Positions 50,598-59,317 of a stretch of 64,000 bases of DNA are shown here, piece after piece. The notes beneath the pieces were generated by a model. That model was not told where the DNA came from, did not search any database, and was given only the letters and a program-made list of their open reading frames with translations. Numbering within the stretch: the stretch's first letter is position 1; every line of letters starts with the position of its first letter. This stretch comes from Ancylobacter novellus (GTDB lineage Bacteria; Pseudomonadota; Alphaproteobacteria; Rhizobiales; Methylopilaceae): the NCBI GenBank assembly GCA_003241695.1, contig QFPN01000006.1, positions 62,001 through 126,000 on the forward strand, given 5' to 3'. The translations under genes were made by a program, and so were the position numbers.

Positions 50598-51890
50598 TCA
50601 CAGGATGAAGCGGCTGAGATCCGCGTTCTTGGCGAGGTCGCCCACGAACTTCCGCACATAGTCGCCGTCGACCGTCACGGTCTCGCCGCCGCGGTCGGCG
50701 GCCGTGAAGCTGATCTCGTCGAGCACCCGCTCCATCACCGTCTGCAGCCTGCGCGCGCCGATGTTCTCGACGGTCGAGTTGACCTCGACCGCGACGTCGG
50801 CGAGCGCCTGCACGCCGTCGTCGGTGATGTCGAGCGTCACGCCTTCCGTGCCCATCAGCGCCACGTACTGCTTCACGAGGCTCGCCTCGGTCTCGGTCAG
50901 GATGCGGACGAAGTCCTCGCGGGTCAGCGCGCTGAGCTCGACGCGGATCGGCAGCCGGCCCTGCAGCTCCGGCAGCAGGTCCGAGGGCTTCGCCACGTGG
51001 AACGCGCCCGAGGCGATGAACAGGATGTGGTCGGTCTTCACCGGCCCGTGCTTGGTCGCGACCGTGGTGCCCTCGATCAGCGGCAGCAGGTCGCGCTGCA
51101 CGCCCTCGCGCGAGACGTCGCCGGCGCGGCCCTCGCGGGCGCAGATCTTGTCGATCTCGTCGAGGAACACGATGCCGGCGTTCTCGACGGTGCGGATCGC
51201 CTCGGCCGTGAGCTGATCCTGGTCGAGCAGCTTGTCGCTCTCCTCGGCGACGAGCTGGTCGCGCGCGTCCTTCACCTGCACGCGGCGGGTCTTCTTCTGG
51301 CCGCCCATGTTCTTGAACATGTCGCCGAGCGAGATCATGCCGACCTGGCCGGGCATGCCGGGGATCTCCATCATGGGCGCGCCCGAAGCCGCAACCTCGA
51401 TCTCGATCTCCTTCTCCTCCATCTCGCCCGCCATCAGCTTCTTGCGGAAGGAGTCCTTGGTGGCAGGGCTCGCGGTGGCGCCGACGAGCGCGGTGAGGAT
51501 GCGATCCTCGGCGGCGAGCTCGGCCTTGGCGCGCACGTCCTTGCGTCGGGTGTCGCGCGTGAGCCCGATCGCGACTTCGAGCAGGTCGCGCACGATCTGC
51601 TCGACGTCCCGGCCCACATAGCCGACCTCGGTGAACTTGGTGGCCTCGACTTTGAGGAACGGCGCGTTGGCGAGCCGCGCGAGCCGGCGCGAGATCTCGG
51701 TCTTGCCGACGCCGGTCGGCCCGATCATCAGGATGTTCTTCGGCAGAACCTCCTCGCGCAGGTGGCCCGTGAGCTGCAGCCGCCGCCAGCGGTTCCGGAG
51801 CGCGATCGCGACCGCGCGCTTGGCGTCGCGCTGGCCGACGATGTGGCGATCGAGTTCGGAGACGATTTCGCGGGGGGAAAGGTCGGTCAT
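50598..51890 (-). CDS. hslU: HslU ATPase subunit of the HslVU protease
   Basis: A 430-residue AAA+ unfoldase. It begins DLSPREIVSELDRHIVGQRDAKRAVAIALRNRWRR, has Walker A GPTGVGKTE, Walker B in VFLDEIDKI and the C-terminal RFIL tail that docks into HslV. The I domain (about 110-240) is normal. Encoded with hslV on the same strand, separated by 209 bp containing a long palindromic repeat. Confidence 0.97.
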   Translation of the reverse strand: MTDLSPREIVSELDRHIVGQRDAKRAVAIALRNRWRRLQLTGHLREEVLPKNILMIGPTGVGKTEISRRLARLANAPFLKVEATKFTEVGYVGRDVEQIVRDLLEVAIGLTRDTRRKDVRAKAELAAEDRILTALVGATASPATKDSFRKKLMAGEMEEKEIEIEVAASGAPMMEIPGMPGQVGMISLGDMFKNMGGQKKTRRVQVKDARDQLVAEESDKLLDQDQLTAEAIRTVENAGIVFLDEIDKICAREGRAGDVSREGVQRDLLPLIEGTTVATKHGPVKTDHILFIASGAFHVAKPSDLLPELQGRLPIRVELSALTREDFVRILTETEASLVKQYVALMGTEGVTLDITDDGVQALADVAVEVNSTVENIGARRLQTVMERVLDEISFTAADRGGETVTVDGDYVRKFVGDLAKNADLSRFIL

Positions 51891-51975
51891 CGATGGTCTT
51901 TCAAGCGGCGACGCTTCTGCGCCCCAGGTGGTCGCCGGCCCGAAGCGCCGGCGTGATCAGATGCTGAAACCGACT

Positions 51976-52087
51976 GCGTGCTTCGAAACGCCTGCTTCGC
52001 AGGCTCCTCAGCATGAGGACGGTCAATGGATCCTCGACGGTCCTCATGCTGAGGAGCTTGGCGTCAGCCAAGCGTCTCGAAGCACGC
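51976..52087. repeat. Long cruciform-type inverted repeat between hslV and hslU
   Basis: Nested inverted arms: outer GCGTGCTTCGAAACG with its near-perfect complement (one mismatch), and inner perfect 18-bp arms (GCTCCTCAGCATGAGGAC), with a small hairpin on each side (CTGC/GCAG and TTGGC/GCCAA). This resembles widespread alphaproteobacterial palindromic elements of the CCTCAxxxTGAGG type. It separates two genes that are normally cotranscribed. Confidence 0.8.
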
Positions 52088-52099
52088 GTTCCGTCTCCG

Positions 52100-52648
52100 C
52101 TACCCGTCCGTCTCCATGCTTTCGAGCGTCAGGTTACCGTTGGTGTAGACGCAGATGTCGGCGGCGATCGCCATCGACTTGCGCACGATCGCCTCGGCGT
52201 CGGCTTCGGTGTCGATCAGCGCGCGGGCGGCCGAGAGCGCGTAGTTACCGCCCGAGCCGATCGCCGCGACGCCGTTCTCCGGCTCCAGCACGTCGCCGTT
52301 GCCGGTGATGACCAGCGCGTCCTTCCTGTCCGCGACCAGCATCATGGCTTCGAGGTGGCGGAGATAGCGATCGGTCCGCCAGTCCTTGGCGAGCTCGACC
52401 GCGGCCCGCAGGAGCTGGCCGGGATGCTGCTCCAGCTTGGCTTCGAGGCGTTCGAACAGCGTGAAGGCGTCGGCGGTCGCGCCGGCGAAGCCCGCGATCA
52501 CCTCGCCCTTGGCGATGCGGCGAACCTTTCGGGCGGTCGCCTTCATCACGGTCTGGCCGAGGCTGACCTGCCCGTCGCCGCCGATGACGACGCGGCCGCC
52601 TTTCTTGACCAGCAGGATGGTCGTGCCGTGCATGACGAGATCGGACAT
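52100..52648 (-). CDS. hslV: HslV peptidase subunit of the HslVU protease
   Basis: A 182-residue proteasome-like threonine peptidase. The catalytic N-terminal Thr is exposed by processing before TTILLVKK (preceded by MSDLVMHG); DGQVSLGQTVMK, GFAGATADAFTLFERLE and GNGDVLEP are family motifs. The open frame extends to 52705, but the start at 52648 fits the family. It partners HslU. Confidence 0.97.
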   Translation of the reverse strand: MSDLVMHGTTILLVKKGGRVVIGGDGQVSLGQTVMKATARKVRRIAKGEVIAGFAGATADAFTLFERLEAKLEQHPGQLLRAAVELAKDWRTDRYLRHLEAMMLVADRKDALVITGNGDVLEPENGVAAIGSGGNYALSAARALIDTEADAEAIVRKSMAIAADICVYTNGNLTLESMETDG

Positions 52649-52726
52649 GAGGGCTCCGGGGGAGGGAAGGAGCCGCTCACATAAGCATCCGCGACCGGTT
52701 CGCAACTGAAGCGCGGGGCGCGCCCG

Positions 52727-53473
52727 TCAGCCCGGCTTGACGACCAGCGCCTGATAGGTCGGCAGCTCCATCAGCCGGCCGTCCCGGTCGGCGAAAAACT
52801 CGTCGAGCGCCCGTTTCGCGCCGGGGCACTTGCGCGAGCCGTAGTCGTCGCACACCACCATTCCGCCGGGCGCGAGGCGCGGCCAGAAGAACTCCAGCGC
52901 GTCGAGCGTCGGCTTGTAGAGATCGACGTCGACGTGGAGCAGCGCGAAGCGGCGGTCGGCGACCTCGGGAAACCGGTCCGGGATCCAGCCTTTGAAGATC
53001 AGAAGCTCCTGGTCGAACCCGGCGAGGTTCGATCGGACGAGATCCTCCGGCACGCTGAGGTCGGACTGCGTCCAGTAGGCCTTGCCGGTCGAGGCGAGCG
53101 CGTCCTGCGGCGTCGGCTCGGACAGGCCCGCGAAGCTGTCGAACAGGCAGTAGGTCCGCTTGGTCTCGTCGGCCGCGAGCATGAAGGCCGTGCTCTTGCC
53201 GAATCGCAGCCCGCATTCCGCGACGTCGCCGGGCACGTGCTTCAGCCCGCGCACGACGTTCTGCAGCACGAAGCAACGCTCGTCGGGAATGCCCCTGATG
53301 TCACGGCGCAGTCCCGCAAGAAAGTAATCGCGGCTGCGCCAGTCGGGCGCCGGCTTCGTTTTCTTCTTGAGGCCCAGCGCCTTAAGCGCGCTGTTCGTCG
53401 CTCGATGAAAGAAGCTGGGCGGCGACGTCTTCACAGTGCGGTTGCCGATATAGCCGTCGTCGACCCGCGTCAT
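52727..53473 (-). CDS. TylF/MycF-type methyltransferase
   Basis: A 248-residue SAM methyltransferase: VPGDVAECGLRFGKSTAFMLAA (motif I region), CLFDSFAGLSEPT, LHVDVDLYKPTLDALEFFWPRLAPGGMVVCDDYG (metal-binding Asp pair, typical of TylF/MycF sugar O-methyltransferases). Together with the next gene it forms a two-gene insertion between hslV and hisB on the strand opposite to hisB. A role in modifying a surface glycan is likely from family and neighbour. Confidence 0.85.
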   Translation of the reverse strand: MTRVDDGYIGNRTVKTSPPSFFHRATNSALKALGLKKKTKPAPDWRSRDYFLAGLRRDIRGIPDERCFVLQNVVRGLKHVPGDVAECGLRFGKSTAFMLAADETKRTYCLFDSFAGLSEPTPQDALASTGKAYWTQSDLSVPEDLVRSNLAGFDQELLIFKGWIPDRFPEVADRRFALLHVDVDLYKPTLDALEFFWPRLAPGGMVVCDDYGSRKCPGAKRALDEFFADRDGRLMELPTYQALVVKPG

Positions 53474-53510
53474 GGGCGTAAAACTCCGAGCCCCCCGTGG
53501 GCCCGGACGA

Positions 53511-54812
53511 TTACTTACCCGATCTGAAGACTTCCGTCGCGTTCGGCTCGTTGGCCGCCAGCGCCCACGACCGGCCCGGCGTGCGGTTGGCGGCGAGCTC
53601 CATCTGGAGCTTCCACCAGGTCGCGGGAAGCGGCGCGGCCCCGTCGCCCATGCGCGAGGGCTCGCTTGCGACCGAGACGTAGACGAAGCGCTTCGCCGCG
53701 GCGAACAGCTCGTCGAGCGCCCACGGGATGTCTTCCTCCGGCACGCGCGACAGGGCGTCGACGGCGACGACGCCGTCGAAGGTCCCCGCGACCGGTTCGG
53801 CGAAGGGCGCGCGGCCGGGCTCGAGACGAGCGACCTCGCAGCCCGCGAAGGGCCGCGCCGCGCCGTCCGGAGCGGGCGCGCCGTAGTCGAGCACGGTCTT
53901 CGCGCCGCTCGACGAGATCAGCCGCATGATCTCGGCGTTGTCCTTCGGACCGCCCCAGGCCGGAAGGCCGTTGCCGACCCGCTGGAGATAGGCGGCGAAG
54001 CGGCTGCCCGGCTTCTCGCGCGAGAAGCCGTTGTAGCGCGCCGCGTCGGCCGCCCGTTCGAGCGCGAACCACACCTCGCCGTCCGGATGGGACCGGTAGA
54101 TGAGCTGGTCCGGGAACGGCCGCCAGGGCTGCGTCTGCAGCGTGGTGAAGTGGAAGCACTTCGATTTCGCGGCGTCGAACTCGTCGTCGCGGGCGTTCCA
54201 GACGCCGGGGAGCCTGCCCCAGAGGTCGTTGTCCTTCACGGCGTTGCGGAAACGCTTCTTGATCGCGCCCTCGCGCTGGACGTCCTGGAGAGGCCAGTGC
54301 TTCGCCATGACCTCGCAGTCGATCAGCATCACCGAGTCGTCGGTCGCGGTGATGGCCAGCATGCCCTTGCCGCCCATGTCCGCGTCGAACAGCTCGGCGG
54401 GATCGGACAGATAGATCTGGTCGACGTCGTTGTAGATCGCCCGTCCTTGATAGCCCGCGAGGCCCGGAATGGCGAAGCGCAGGAAGGTGAAGCCGGTCTT
54501 CCAGCCGCGCCGGTCATAGCCCTTGAGATCCTTCATCAGGTAGATCTCGTAGACCCGCGACGGATCTCGATGCTGCTTGACCGACCAGAAGAAGACGCGC
54601 TCGGCGCGGGCCTGAAACGGCTCCGTGCCGAGGAAGATCCGCACCGGCGGCTTGTCGCTCGGCGTCACGCCGGGCTCGACCTCGAAGCGGACGACCTCGG
54701 GCGTCTCGCGATGGCCTTCCGGCCGCGGACGGTCCTTCTGGAACCAGAAGCGCGGCTTGCGGTGATACCAGAAGGTGTCGAACCGCTTGGAAGGGTTAAG
54801 ACTGCCGAACAT
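53511..54812 (-). CDS. Glycosyltransferase-methyltransferase fusion-like protein
   Basis: A 433-residue protein. The N-terminal two thirds (about 50-290) look like a GT8-type glycosyltransferase: VRIFLGTEPFQARAERVFFWSV, then GRAIYNDVDQIYLSDPAEL, where NDVD may be the DxD metal site, and HFTTLQTQPWRPF. The C-terminal third (about 315-430) has a shortened SAM-methyltransferase-like fold (AKTVLDYGAPAP, FDGVVAVDALSRVPEEDIPWALDELF). The frame is open to 55496 but that would run through hisB on the other strand; ATG 54812 is the sensible start. It lies 37 bp upstream of the TylF-type gene. Confidence 0.72.
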   Translation of the reverse strand: MFGSLNPSKRFDTFWYHRKPRFWFQKDRPRPEGHRETPEVVRFEVEPGVTPSDKPPVRIFLGTEPFQARAERVFFWSVKQHRDPSRVYEIYLMKDLKGYDRRGWKTGFTFLRFAIPGLAGYQGRAIYNDVDQIYLSDPAELFDADMGGKGMLAITATDDSVMLIDCEVMAKHWPLQDVQREGAIKKRFRNAVKDNDLWGRLPGVWNARDDEFDAAKSKCFHFTTLQTQPWRPFPDQLIYRSHPDGEVWFALERAADAARYNGFSREKPGSRFAAYLQRVGNGLPAWGGPKDNAEIMRLISSSGAKTVLDYGAPAPDGAARPFAGCEVARLEPGRAPFAEPVAGTFDGVVAVDALSRVPEEDIPWALDELFAAAKRFVYVSVASEPSRMGDGAAPLPATWWKLQMELAANRTPGRSWALAANEPNATEVFRSGK

Positions 54813-55013
54813 GGCGACGGCCCTCTCATGCGCCCAGGATTTTCGCGGCGGAGGCCGCGCGATGACGTTCTCTAGTCCCTTACGTGCGCGAGCCTCAAGC
54901 TCCGATGCTTCGAGCCCGCAAGAGCGTCCGGCGTTCGAGACTGTTGGCCGCGGCGCGTCTTGGTGGTAGGCGTGCCGCGATCTGCCCCTTCCCTTAGCCC
55001 CAGGAAGCGCCCG

Positions 55014-55607
55014 ATGCGCCGCGCCGAGGTCGTCCGCAAGACCGCCGAGACCGACATCACGCTCTCCGTCGACCTCGACGGAACCGGCGCGTCGAAGATT
55101 TCGACGGGCGTCGGCTTTCTCGACCACATGCTGGAGCTTCTGTCGCGCCACGCCATGATCGACGTCAATGTCGAGGCGAAGGGCGACCTCCATGTCGACT
55201 TCCACCACACCACCGAGGACGTCGGCATCGCGCTCGGCCAGGCGGTGCGGAAGGCGCTCGGCGACATGAAGGGCCTGACCCGCTACGCCGACTGCTGCAT
55301 GCCGATGGACGAGACCCTGACCCGCGTAGCGATCGACGTCTCGGGCCGGCCGTTCCTCGTCTGGCGCACGGCCTTCCCGGCGCCGAAGATCGGCGAGTTC
55401 GACACCGAGCTGGTGCGCGAGTTCTTCCAGGGCTTCGCCACCCACGCCGCCGTGACGCTGCATGTCGAGACGCTTTACGGGGCGAACGCCCACCACATCG
55501 CCGAAAGCTGCTTCAAGGGGCTGGCGCGCTGCCTAAAGAGCGCCTTCGCGCTCGATCCGCGGGCCGGCGACCGGCTGCCCTCGACCAAAGAGCGCATCGG
55601 CGACTGA
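55014..55607 (+). CDS. hisB: Imidazoleglycerol-phosphate dehydratase
   Basis: A 197-residue Mn-dependent dehydratase, sixth step of histidine synthesis. Two HHxxE-type metal motifs are visible: HHTTEDVG and AHHIAESCFKGLARCL. ATG 55014 gives the usual RRAEVVRKTAETDI start; the upstream frame to 54960 is unlikely. First gene of the his block; monofunctional, without the HisB phosphatase domain of enterobacteria. Confidence 0.97.
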   Translation: MRRAEVVRKTAETDITLSVDLDGTGASKISTGVGFLDHMLELLSRHAMIDVNVEAKGDLHVDFHHTTEDVGIALGQAVRKALGDMKGLTRYADCCMPMDETLTRVAIDVSGRPFLVWRTAFPAPKIGEFDTELVREFFQGFATHAAVTLHVETLYGANAHHIAESCFKGLARCLKSAFALDPRAGDRLPSTKERIGD

Positions 55608-55625
55608 CAGGACTGAACGAGACTC

Positions 55626-56120
55626 ATGCGCAACTGGCTGATCTACGAGCCCGCGGGCGGCGTCCGCGCCACGCTCGACGACATCGAGCGCTTCGTCAGC
55701 GTCCGCGAAGGCTTCTCCAAGGCCGCGTTCTTCTTCGCTCCGCTCTGGCTCGTCTGGCGGCGCTGCTGGCTCGCGCTCGCTCTGTGGGCCGCGGCCTTCG
55801 TCGCCGCGATCGTGCTGACGACGGTCCTCGACATCAAGGGCGCGCCGGCCCTACTGCTGATCGCGCTCCCGAACCTCGCGGTCGGCTTCGAAGCCGCGTG
55901 GCTCCGGGCCCGGGCGCTCGAAGCCCGCGGCTACGTGCTCGCCGGCGCCGCGATGGCGCGGTCGCGCGAGGAGGCCGAGGCGCATTTCTTCGTCGACTGG
56001 CTGAACGAGGCCCGCGCGGCCGGCACCGCTTCCGCGAAGCCGGCCGCGTCCGACGCCCCCTACAGGCCGGCGACCGCGGGGGTGCTCGGCCTGTTCCCCG
56101 CGCCGGGCGCGCAGCGGTGA
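55626..56120 (+). CDS. DUF2628 membrane protein
   Basis: A 164-residue protein with FVSVREGFSKAAFFFAPLWLVWRRCWLALALWAAAFVAAIVLTTV and a second hydrophobic segment (ALLLIALPNLAVGFEAAWLR), two or three membrane helices in all, matching the DUF2628 family commonly found in his operons of this order. GTGA overlap with hisH. Function unknown. Confidence 0.85.
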   Translation: MRNWLIYEPAGGVRATLDDIERFVSVREGFSKAAFFFAPLWLVWRRCWLALALWAAAFVAAIVLTTVLDIKGAPALLLIALPNLAVGFEAAWLRARALEARGYVLAGAAMARSREEAEAHFFVDWLNEARAAGTASAKPAASDAPYRPATAGVLGLFPAPGAQR

Positions 56121-56752
56121 CGGTCGCGATCGTCGACTACGGGGCCGGCAATCTGCGCTCGGTCGAAAAGGCCGTCGCGAAAGCCGGCGGCGACGGCGTC
56201 GTCGTGACGTCCGATCCCGACGTCGTCGCCAAGGCCGACCATGTCGTGCTGCCGGGCGACGGCGCCTTTCCGGACTGCCGCGCGGCGCTCGGACAGGCGT
56301 CCGGCCTCGGCGAGGCGCTCGACGAGGCCGTGACGAAACGCGGCGCGGCGTTTCTCGGCATCTGCATCGGCATGCAGCTTCTCGCCACCGAAGGCGAGGA
56401 GTTCGAGCCCACGCCCGGCCTCGGCTGGATTCCCGGCCGCGTGGTGCGGATCGAGCCCGGCGAGGCCGGCCTCAAGGTGCCGCATATGGGCTGGAACACG
56501 CTGCGCGCCCACCGCCCGCACGTGCTCACCGCCGGGCTCGATCTTGGCCCGCGCGGCCTTCACGCCTACTTCCTCCACGCCTATCACCTGCGCCCCGACG
56601 ACGAGGCCGACGTGGTGGCGTCCGCCGACTACGGCGGCGACGTCACCGCGCTGGTCGCGCGCGGCAACGTGGCGGGGGTCCAGTTCCATCCCGAGAAGAG
56701 CCAGCGCCTCGGCCTTGAGCTTCTCGCCAACTTCGTGCGGTGGCGCCCGTGA
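56117..56752 (+). CDS. hisH: Imidazole glycerol phosphate synthase subunit HisH
   Basis: A 211-residue glutamine amidotransferase that supplies ammonia to HisF. It starts VAIVDYGAGNLRSVEKA; the nucleophile lies in GICIGMQLL and the catalytic His/Glu in FHPEKS. GTG start overlapping the DUF2628 stop; its own stop overlaps the hisA start (GTGA). Confidence 0.97.
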   Translation: MTVAIVDYGAGNLRSVEKAVAKAGGDGVVVTSDPDVVAKADHVVLPGDGAFPDCRAALGQASGLGEALDEAVTKRGAAFLGICIGMQLLATEGEEFEPTPGLGWIPGRVVRIEPGEAGLKVPHMGWNTLRAHRPHVLTAGLDLGPRGLHAYFLHAYHLRPDDEADVVASADYGGDVTALVARGNVAGVQFHPEKSQRLGLELLANFVRWRP

Positions 56753-57516
56753 TCCTCTACCCCGCGATCGACCTTAAGGGCGGCCAGGTGGTGCGCCTGA
56801 AACAGGGCGAGATGGCGAGCGCGACCGTCTATGGCGCGGACCCGGCGGCGCAGGCCGCGGCGTTCGCCGAGGCGGGCTTCGAGTGGATCCACGTGGTCGA
56901 TCTCGACGGCGCCTTCGCGGGCGAAAGCCGCAACGCCGAAGCGGTGGAAGGCGTGCTGTCGCGCGTGTCGATCCCGGTGCAGCTCGGCGGCGGCATCCGC
57001 TCGATGGCGCAGGTCGAGGCATGGCTTTCGCGCGGCCTCGCCCGCGTGATCCTCGGCACGGCCGCGGTGCGAGACCCGGACTTCGTGAAGGCGGCCGCCA
57101 GGGCCCATCCGGGCCGGGTCGCGGTCGGGATCGACGCGAAGGACGGCCGGGTCGCGGTTCAGGGCTGGGCGGAGGTCTCCGACATGACGGCGCTCGACCT
57201 CGCCCGGCGGTTCGAGGACGCGGGCGTCTGCGCCATCATCTACACCGACATCTCGCGCGACGGCCTGCTGTCGGGCCTCAATCTCGAGAGCACCCGGGAG
57301 CTCGCGCTCGCCGTCTCGATCCCGGTGATCGCCTCCGGCGGCCTCGCGGACATCGAGGACGTGAAACGCCTCATGGAGACCGAGAACGCCGCGATCGCCG
57401 GCGCGATCACGGGCCGGGCGCTCTATGACGGCCGGCTCGACGCGCGGGAAGCGCTGGCCTCCGTGAAGGCCGTCAAGGCAGGGATGGTGGATGCGGGCTC
57501 GCCACGGTTGCGTTAA
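56749..57516 (+). CDS. hisA: Phosphoribosylformimino-5-aminoimidazole carboxamide ribotide isomerase
   Basis: A 255-residue TIM barrel isomerase, fourth step of histidine synthesis. It begins ILYPAIDLKGGQVVRLKQG with the first catalytic Asp, and carries QLGGGIRS and YTDISRDGLLSG with the second. GTG 56749 overlaps the hisH stop by four bases and gives the standard N terminus; a GTG at 56740 is also in frame. Confidence 0.97.
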   Translation: MILYPAIDLKGGQVVRLKQGEMASATVYGADPAAQAAAFAEAGFEWIHVVDLDGAFAGESRNAEAVEGVLSRVSIPVQLGGGIRSMAQVEAWLSRGLARVILGTAAVRDPDFVKAAARAHPGRVAVGIDAKDGRVAVQGWAEVSDMTALDLARRFEDAGVCAIIYTDISRDGLLSGLNLESTRELALAVSIPVIASGGLADIEDVKRLMETENAAIAGAITGRALYDGRLDAREALASVKAVKAGMVDAGSPRLR

Positions 57517-57524
57517 TAGACGCG

Positions 57525-57740
57525 ATGCGCTCAACCCTTGAGATAGCGGACGACGTCCATGCTGTGATCGAAGAGATCGCCGCTCGTGAGCGTCGCGCCA
57601 TGGGAAAAGTGCTATCGGATCTCATCCGTGACGAGCTGCTGCGTTCCAAAACGCTGGGCAGTTTCGACCGCCCTATCGACGCTGCGTCAGCGGATGAGAC
57701 GGAAAAGCATCGAAAGCCGCTCGGTGGCAAGCCGCTTTAA
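57525..57740 (+). CDS. Ribbon-helix-helix antitoxin-like protein (orphan)
   Basis: A 71-residue protein: MRSTLEIADDVHAVIEEIAARERRAMGKVLSDLIRDELL fits the ribbon-helix-helix DNA-binding domain of VapB/CopG-type antitoxins, followed by a disordered acidic-basic tail that would bind a toxin. No toxin gene follows, so it is an orphan or a free-standing regulator. It is inserted eight bases after hisA, inside what is normally a compact his operon. Confidence 0.7.
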   Translation: MRSTLEIADDVHAVIEEIAARERRAMGKVLSDLIRDELLRSKTLGSFDRPIDAASADETEKHRKPLGGKPL

Positions 57741-57778
57741 AAGGTCGGCGTGTTGGCTATTGTTCACGACGTCTTTCG

Positions 57779-58027
57779 TCAATGAGGCGTCACGGAAGTG
57801 AGCCGTTGAACGATGCCTGCGGCGATCGCCAATGAAAGCGCGAACGCGAACAGACACGCCAATACCGCTAGATGTCTGCAGAATCGAAGAAGCGTAGCGG
57901 ATACTTTAGGTCCCAAGGTCGTTTCGCGAGTGATTTCAGGAAATATTTTATACAAGTACAGCCAAAAAGCGTACAATAGTGTGATTATGGCGGTTGCAAC
58001 AAAAATATAACCTAACGTTTGAGCCAA
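57779..58027 (-). CDS. Small two-helix membrane protein inserted in the his operon
   Basis: An 82-residue open frame on the strand opposite to the his genes, with two hydrophobic helices (about 4-28 and 52-73) separated by a basic loop (TTLGPKVSATLLRFCRH). The composition fits a real small inner-membrane protein, and the DNA is more AT-rich than the neighbours. No clear ribosome site. Its size and the nearby antitoxin-like gene raise the thought of a membrane toxin, but this is speculation. Confidence 0.45.
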   Translation of the reverse strand: MAQTLGYIFVATAIITLLYAFWLYLYKIFPEITRETTLGPKVSATLLRFCRHLAVLACLFAFALSLAIAAGIVQRLTSVTPH

Positions 58028-58080
58028 ATGTCCAACCCGTCAATCTTGCATCCAAGAACTTCCGCACAGAGTATTAAAGC

Positions 58081-58863
58081 ATGCTGAAAACACGCGTCAT
58101 CCCCTGCCTCGACGTCAAGGACGGTCGCGTGGTGAAGGGCGTCCAGTTCGTGGATCTGCGCGACGCGGGCGACCCCGTCGAGGCCGCCATCGCCTATGAC
58201 GCCGCCGGCGCCGACGAGCTCTGCTTCCTCGACATCACCGCGAGCCACGAGGAGCGGGCGATCCTGCTCGACGTCGTCGCCCGCACGGCCGAGAACTGCT
58301 TCATGCCGGTCACAGTCGGCGGCGGCGTGCGCTCGGTCGAGGACGTGCGGGCGCTGATGCTCGCCGGCGCCGACAAGGTCTCGATCATGTCGGCGGCGGT
58401 CAACGACCGCTCGGTGGTGGCGCGCGCGGCGGAGAAATTCGGCGCGCAGGCGATCGTCGTCGCGGTCGACGCCAAGAAGGTCTCGGGTCCCGGCGAGGCC
58501 GACCGCTGGGAGGTGTTCACGCATGGCGGCCGCAGGCCCACGGGCCTCGACGCGGTCGCCTACGCGGCCGAAGTCGCGAGCCTCGGCGCCGGCGAGATCC
58601 TGCTCACCTCCATGGACCGCGACGGCGCCAAGGACGGCTACGACCTCGCGCTCACGCGCGCAGTGGTCGACGCGGTGCCGGTGCCGGTGGTGGCCTCGGG
58701 AGGCGTGGGCACGCCCGAGCACATGGTCGACGGCGTGAAGATCGGCGGGGCGAGCGCGGTGCTCGCGGCCTCGATCTTCCATTTCGGCGAGTTCACCATC
58801 GGCGAGGCCAAGGCCCGCATGGCGAAAGCCGGCGTCGCGGTGCGGCTCGATCCGGGCGCCTGA
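58081..58863 (+). CDS. hisF: Imidazole glycerol phosphate synthase subunit HisF
   Basis: A 260-residue TIM barrel cyclase that with HisH makes imidazole glycerol phosphate. It starts MLKTRVIPCLDVKDGRVVKGVQFVD with catalytic Asp, followed by VGGGVRSVEDV and LLTSMDRDGAKDGYD with the second Asp. Separated from hisA by 565 bp containing two unrelated small genes, so its expression may depend on a separate promoter or readthrough. Confidence 0.97.
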   Translation: MLKTRVIPCLDVKDGRVVKGVQFVDLRDAGDPVEAAIAYDAAGADELCFLDITASHEERAILLDVVARTAENCFMPVTVGGGVRSVEDVRALMLAGADKVSIMSAAVNDRSVVARAAEKFGAQAIVVAVDAKKVSGPGEADRWEVFTHGGRRPTGLDAVAYAAEVASLGAGEILLTSMDRDGAKDGYDLALTRAVVDAVPVPVVASGGVGTPEHMVDGVKIGGASAVLAASIFHFGEFTIGEAKARMAKAGVAVRLDPGA

Positions 58864-58996
58864 ACATCGACGGCTCATGTTCGCGCGCCGTTAAGTCCCG
58901 ACGTGGCAAGACGTCCTGCGACGCTTGGCGCGCCGCATCCGTCATGCAATGGATGCGGCGAACGGCGCCGGCGCCGCCCCTGTTCTTCGGAACGCC

Positions 58997-59317
58997 ATGA
59001 CCTTCACGCTTGAAAATCTCGACGCGATCGTCGCCTCCCGCGCCTCGGCGGATGCGGACGAATCCTACACCCGCTCCCTCATTGAGGGTGGGCCGGCGCG
59101 TTGCGCCAAGAAGCTCGGAGAGGAGGGCGTCGAGGCCGCGCTCGCCTGCGCGGGCGGGACCAAGGTCGAACTCGCCGCCGAAGCCGCGGACGTGCTCTAT
59201 CACCTCCTTGTCGCGTTGCGCGCGCGCGGCGTGCCGCTCTCGGACGTCATGACGGTGCTGGAAAAACGGACCGCGCAGTCCGGCCTCGCCGAGAAGGCCT
59301 CGCGAAAGGCGAGCTGA
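58997..59317 (+). CDS. hisE: Phosphoribosyl-ATP pyrophosphatase
   Basis: A 106-residue MazG-like enzyme of the second step of histidine synthesis: AKKLGEEGVEAALA and ELAAEAADVLYHLLVALRARGV carry the EExxE and ExxD metal ligands. ATG 58997 fits the family; a longer frame from 58925 does not. coaA starts within its stop (TGATG). Confidence 0.95.
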   Translation: MTFTLENLDAIVASRASADADESYTRSLIEGGPARCAKKLGEEGVEAALACAGGTKVELAAEAADVLYHLLVALRARGVPLSDVMTVLEKRTAQSGLAEKASRKAS

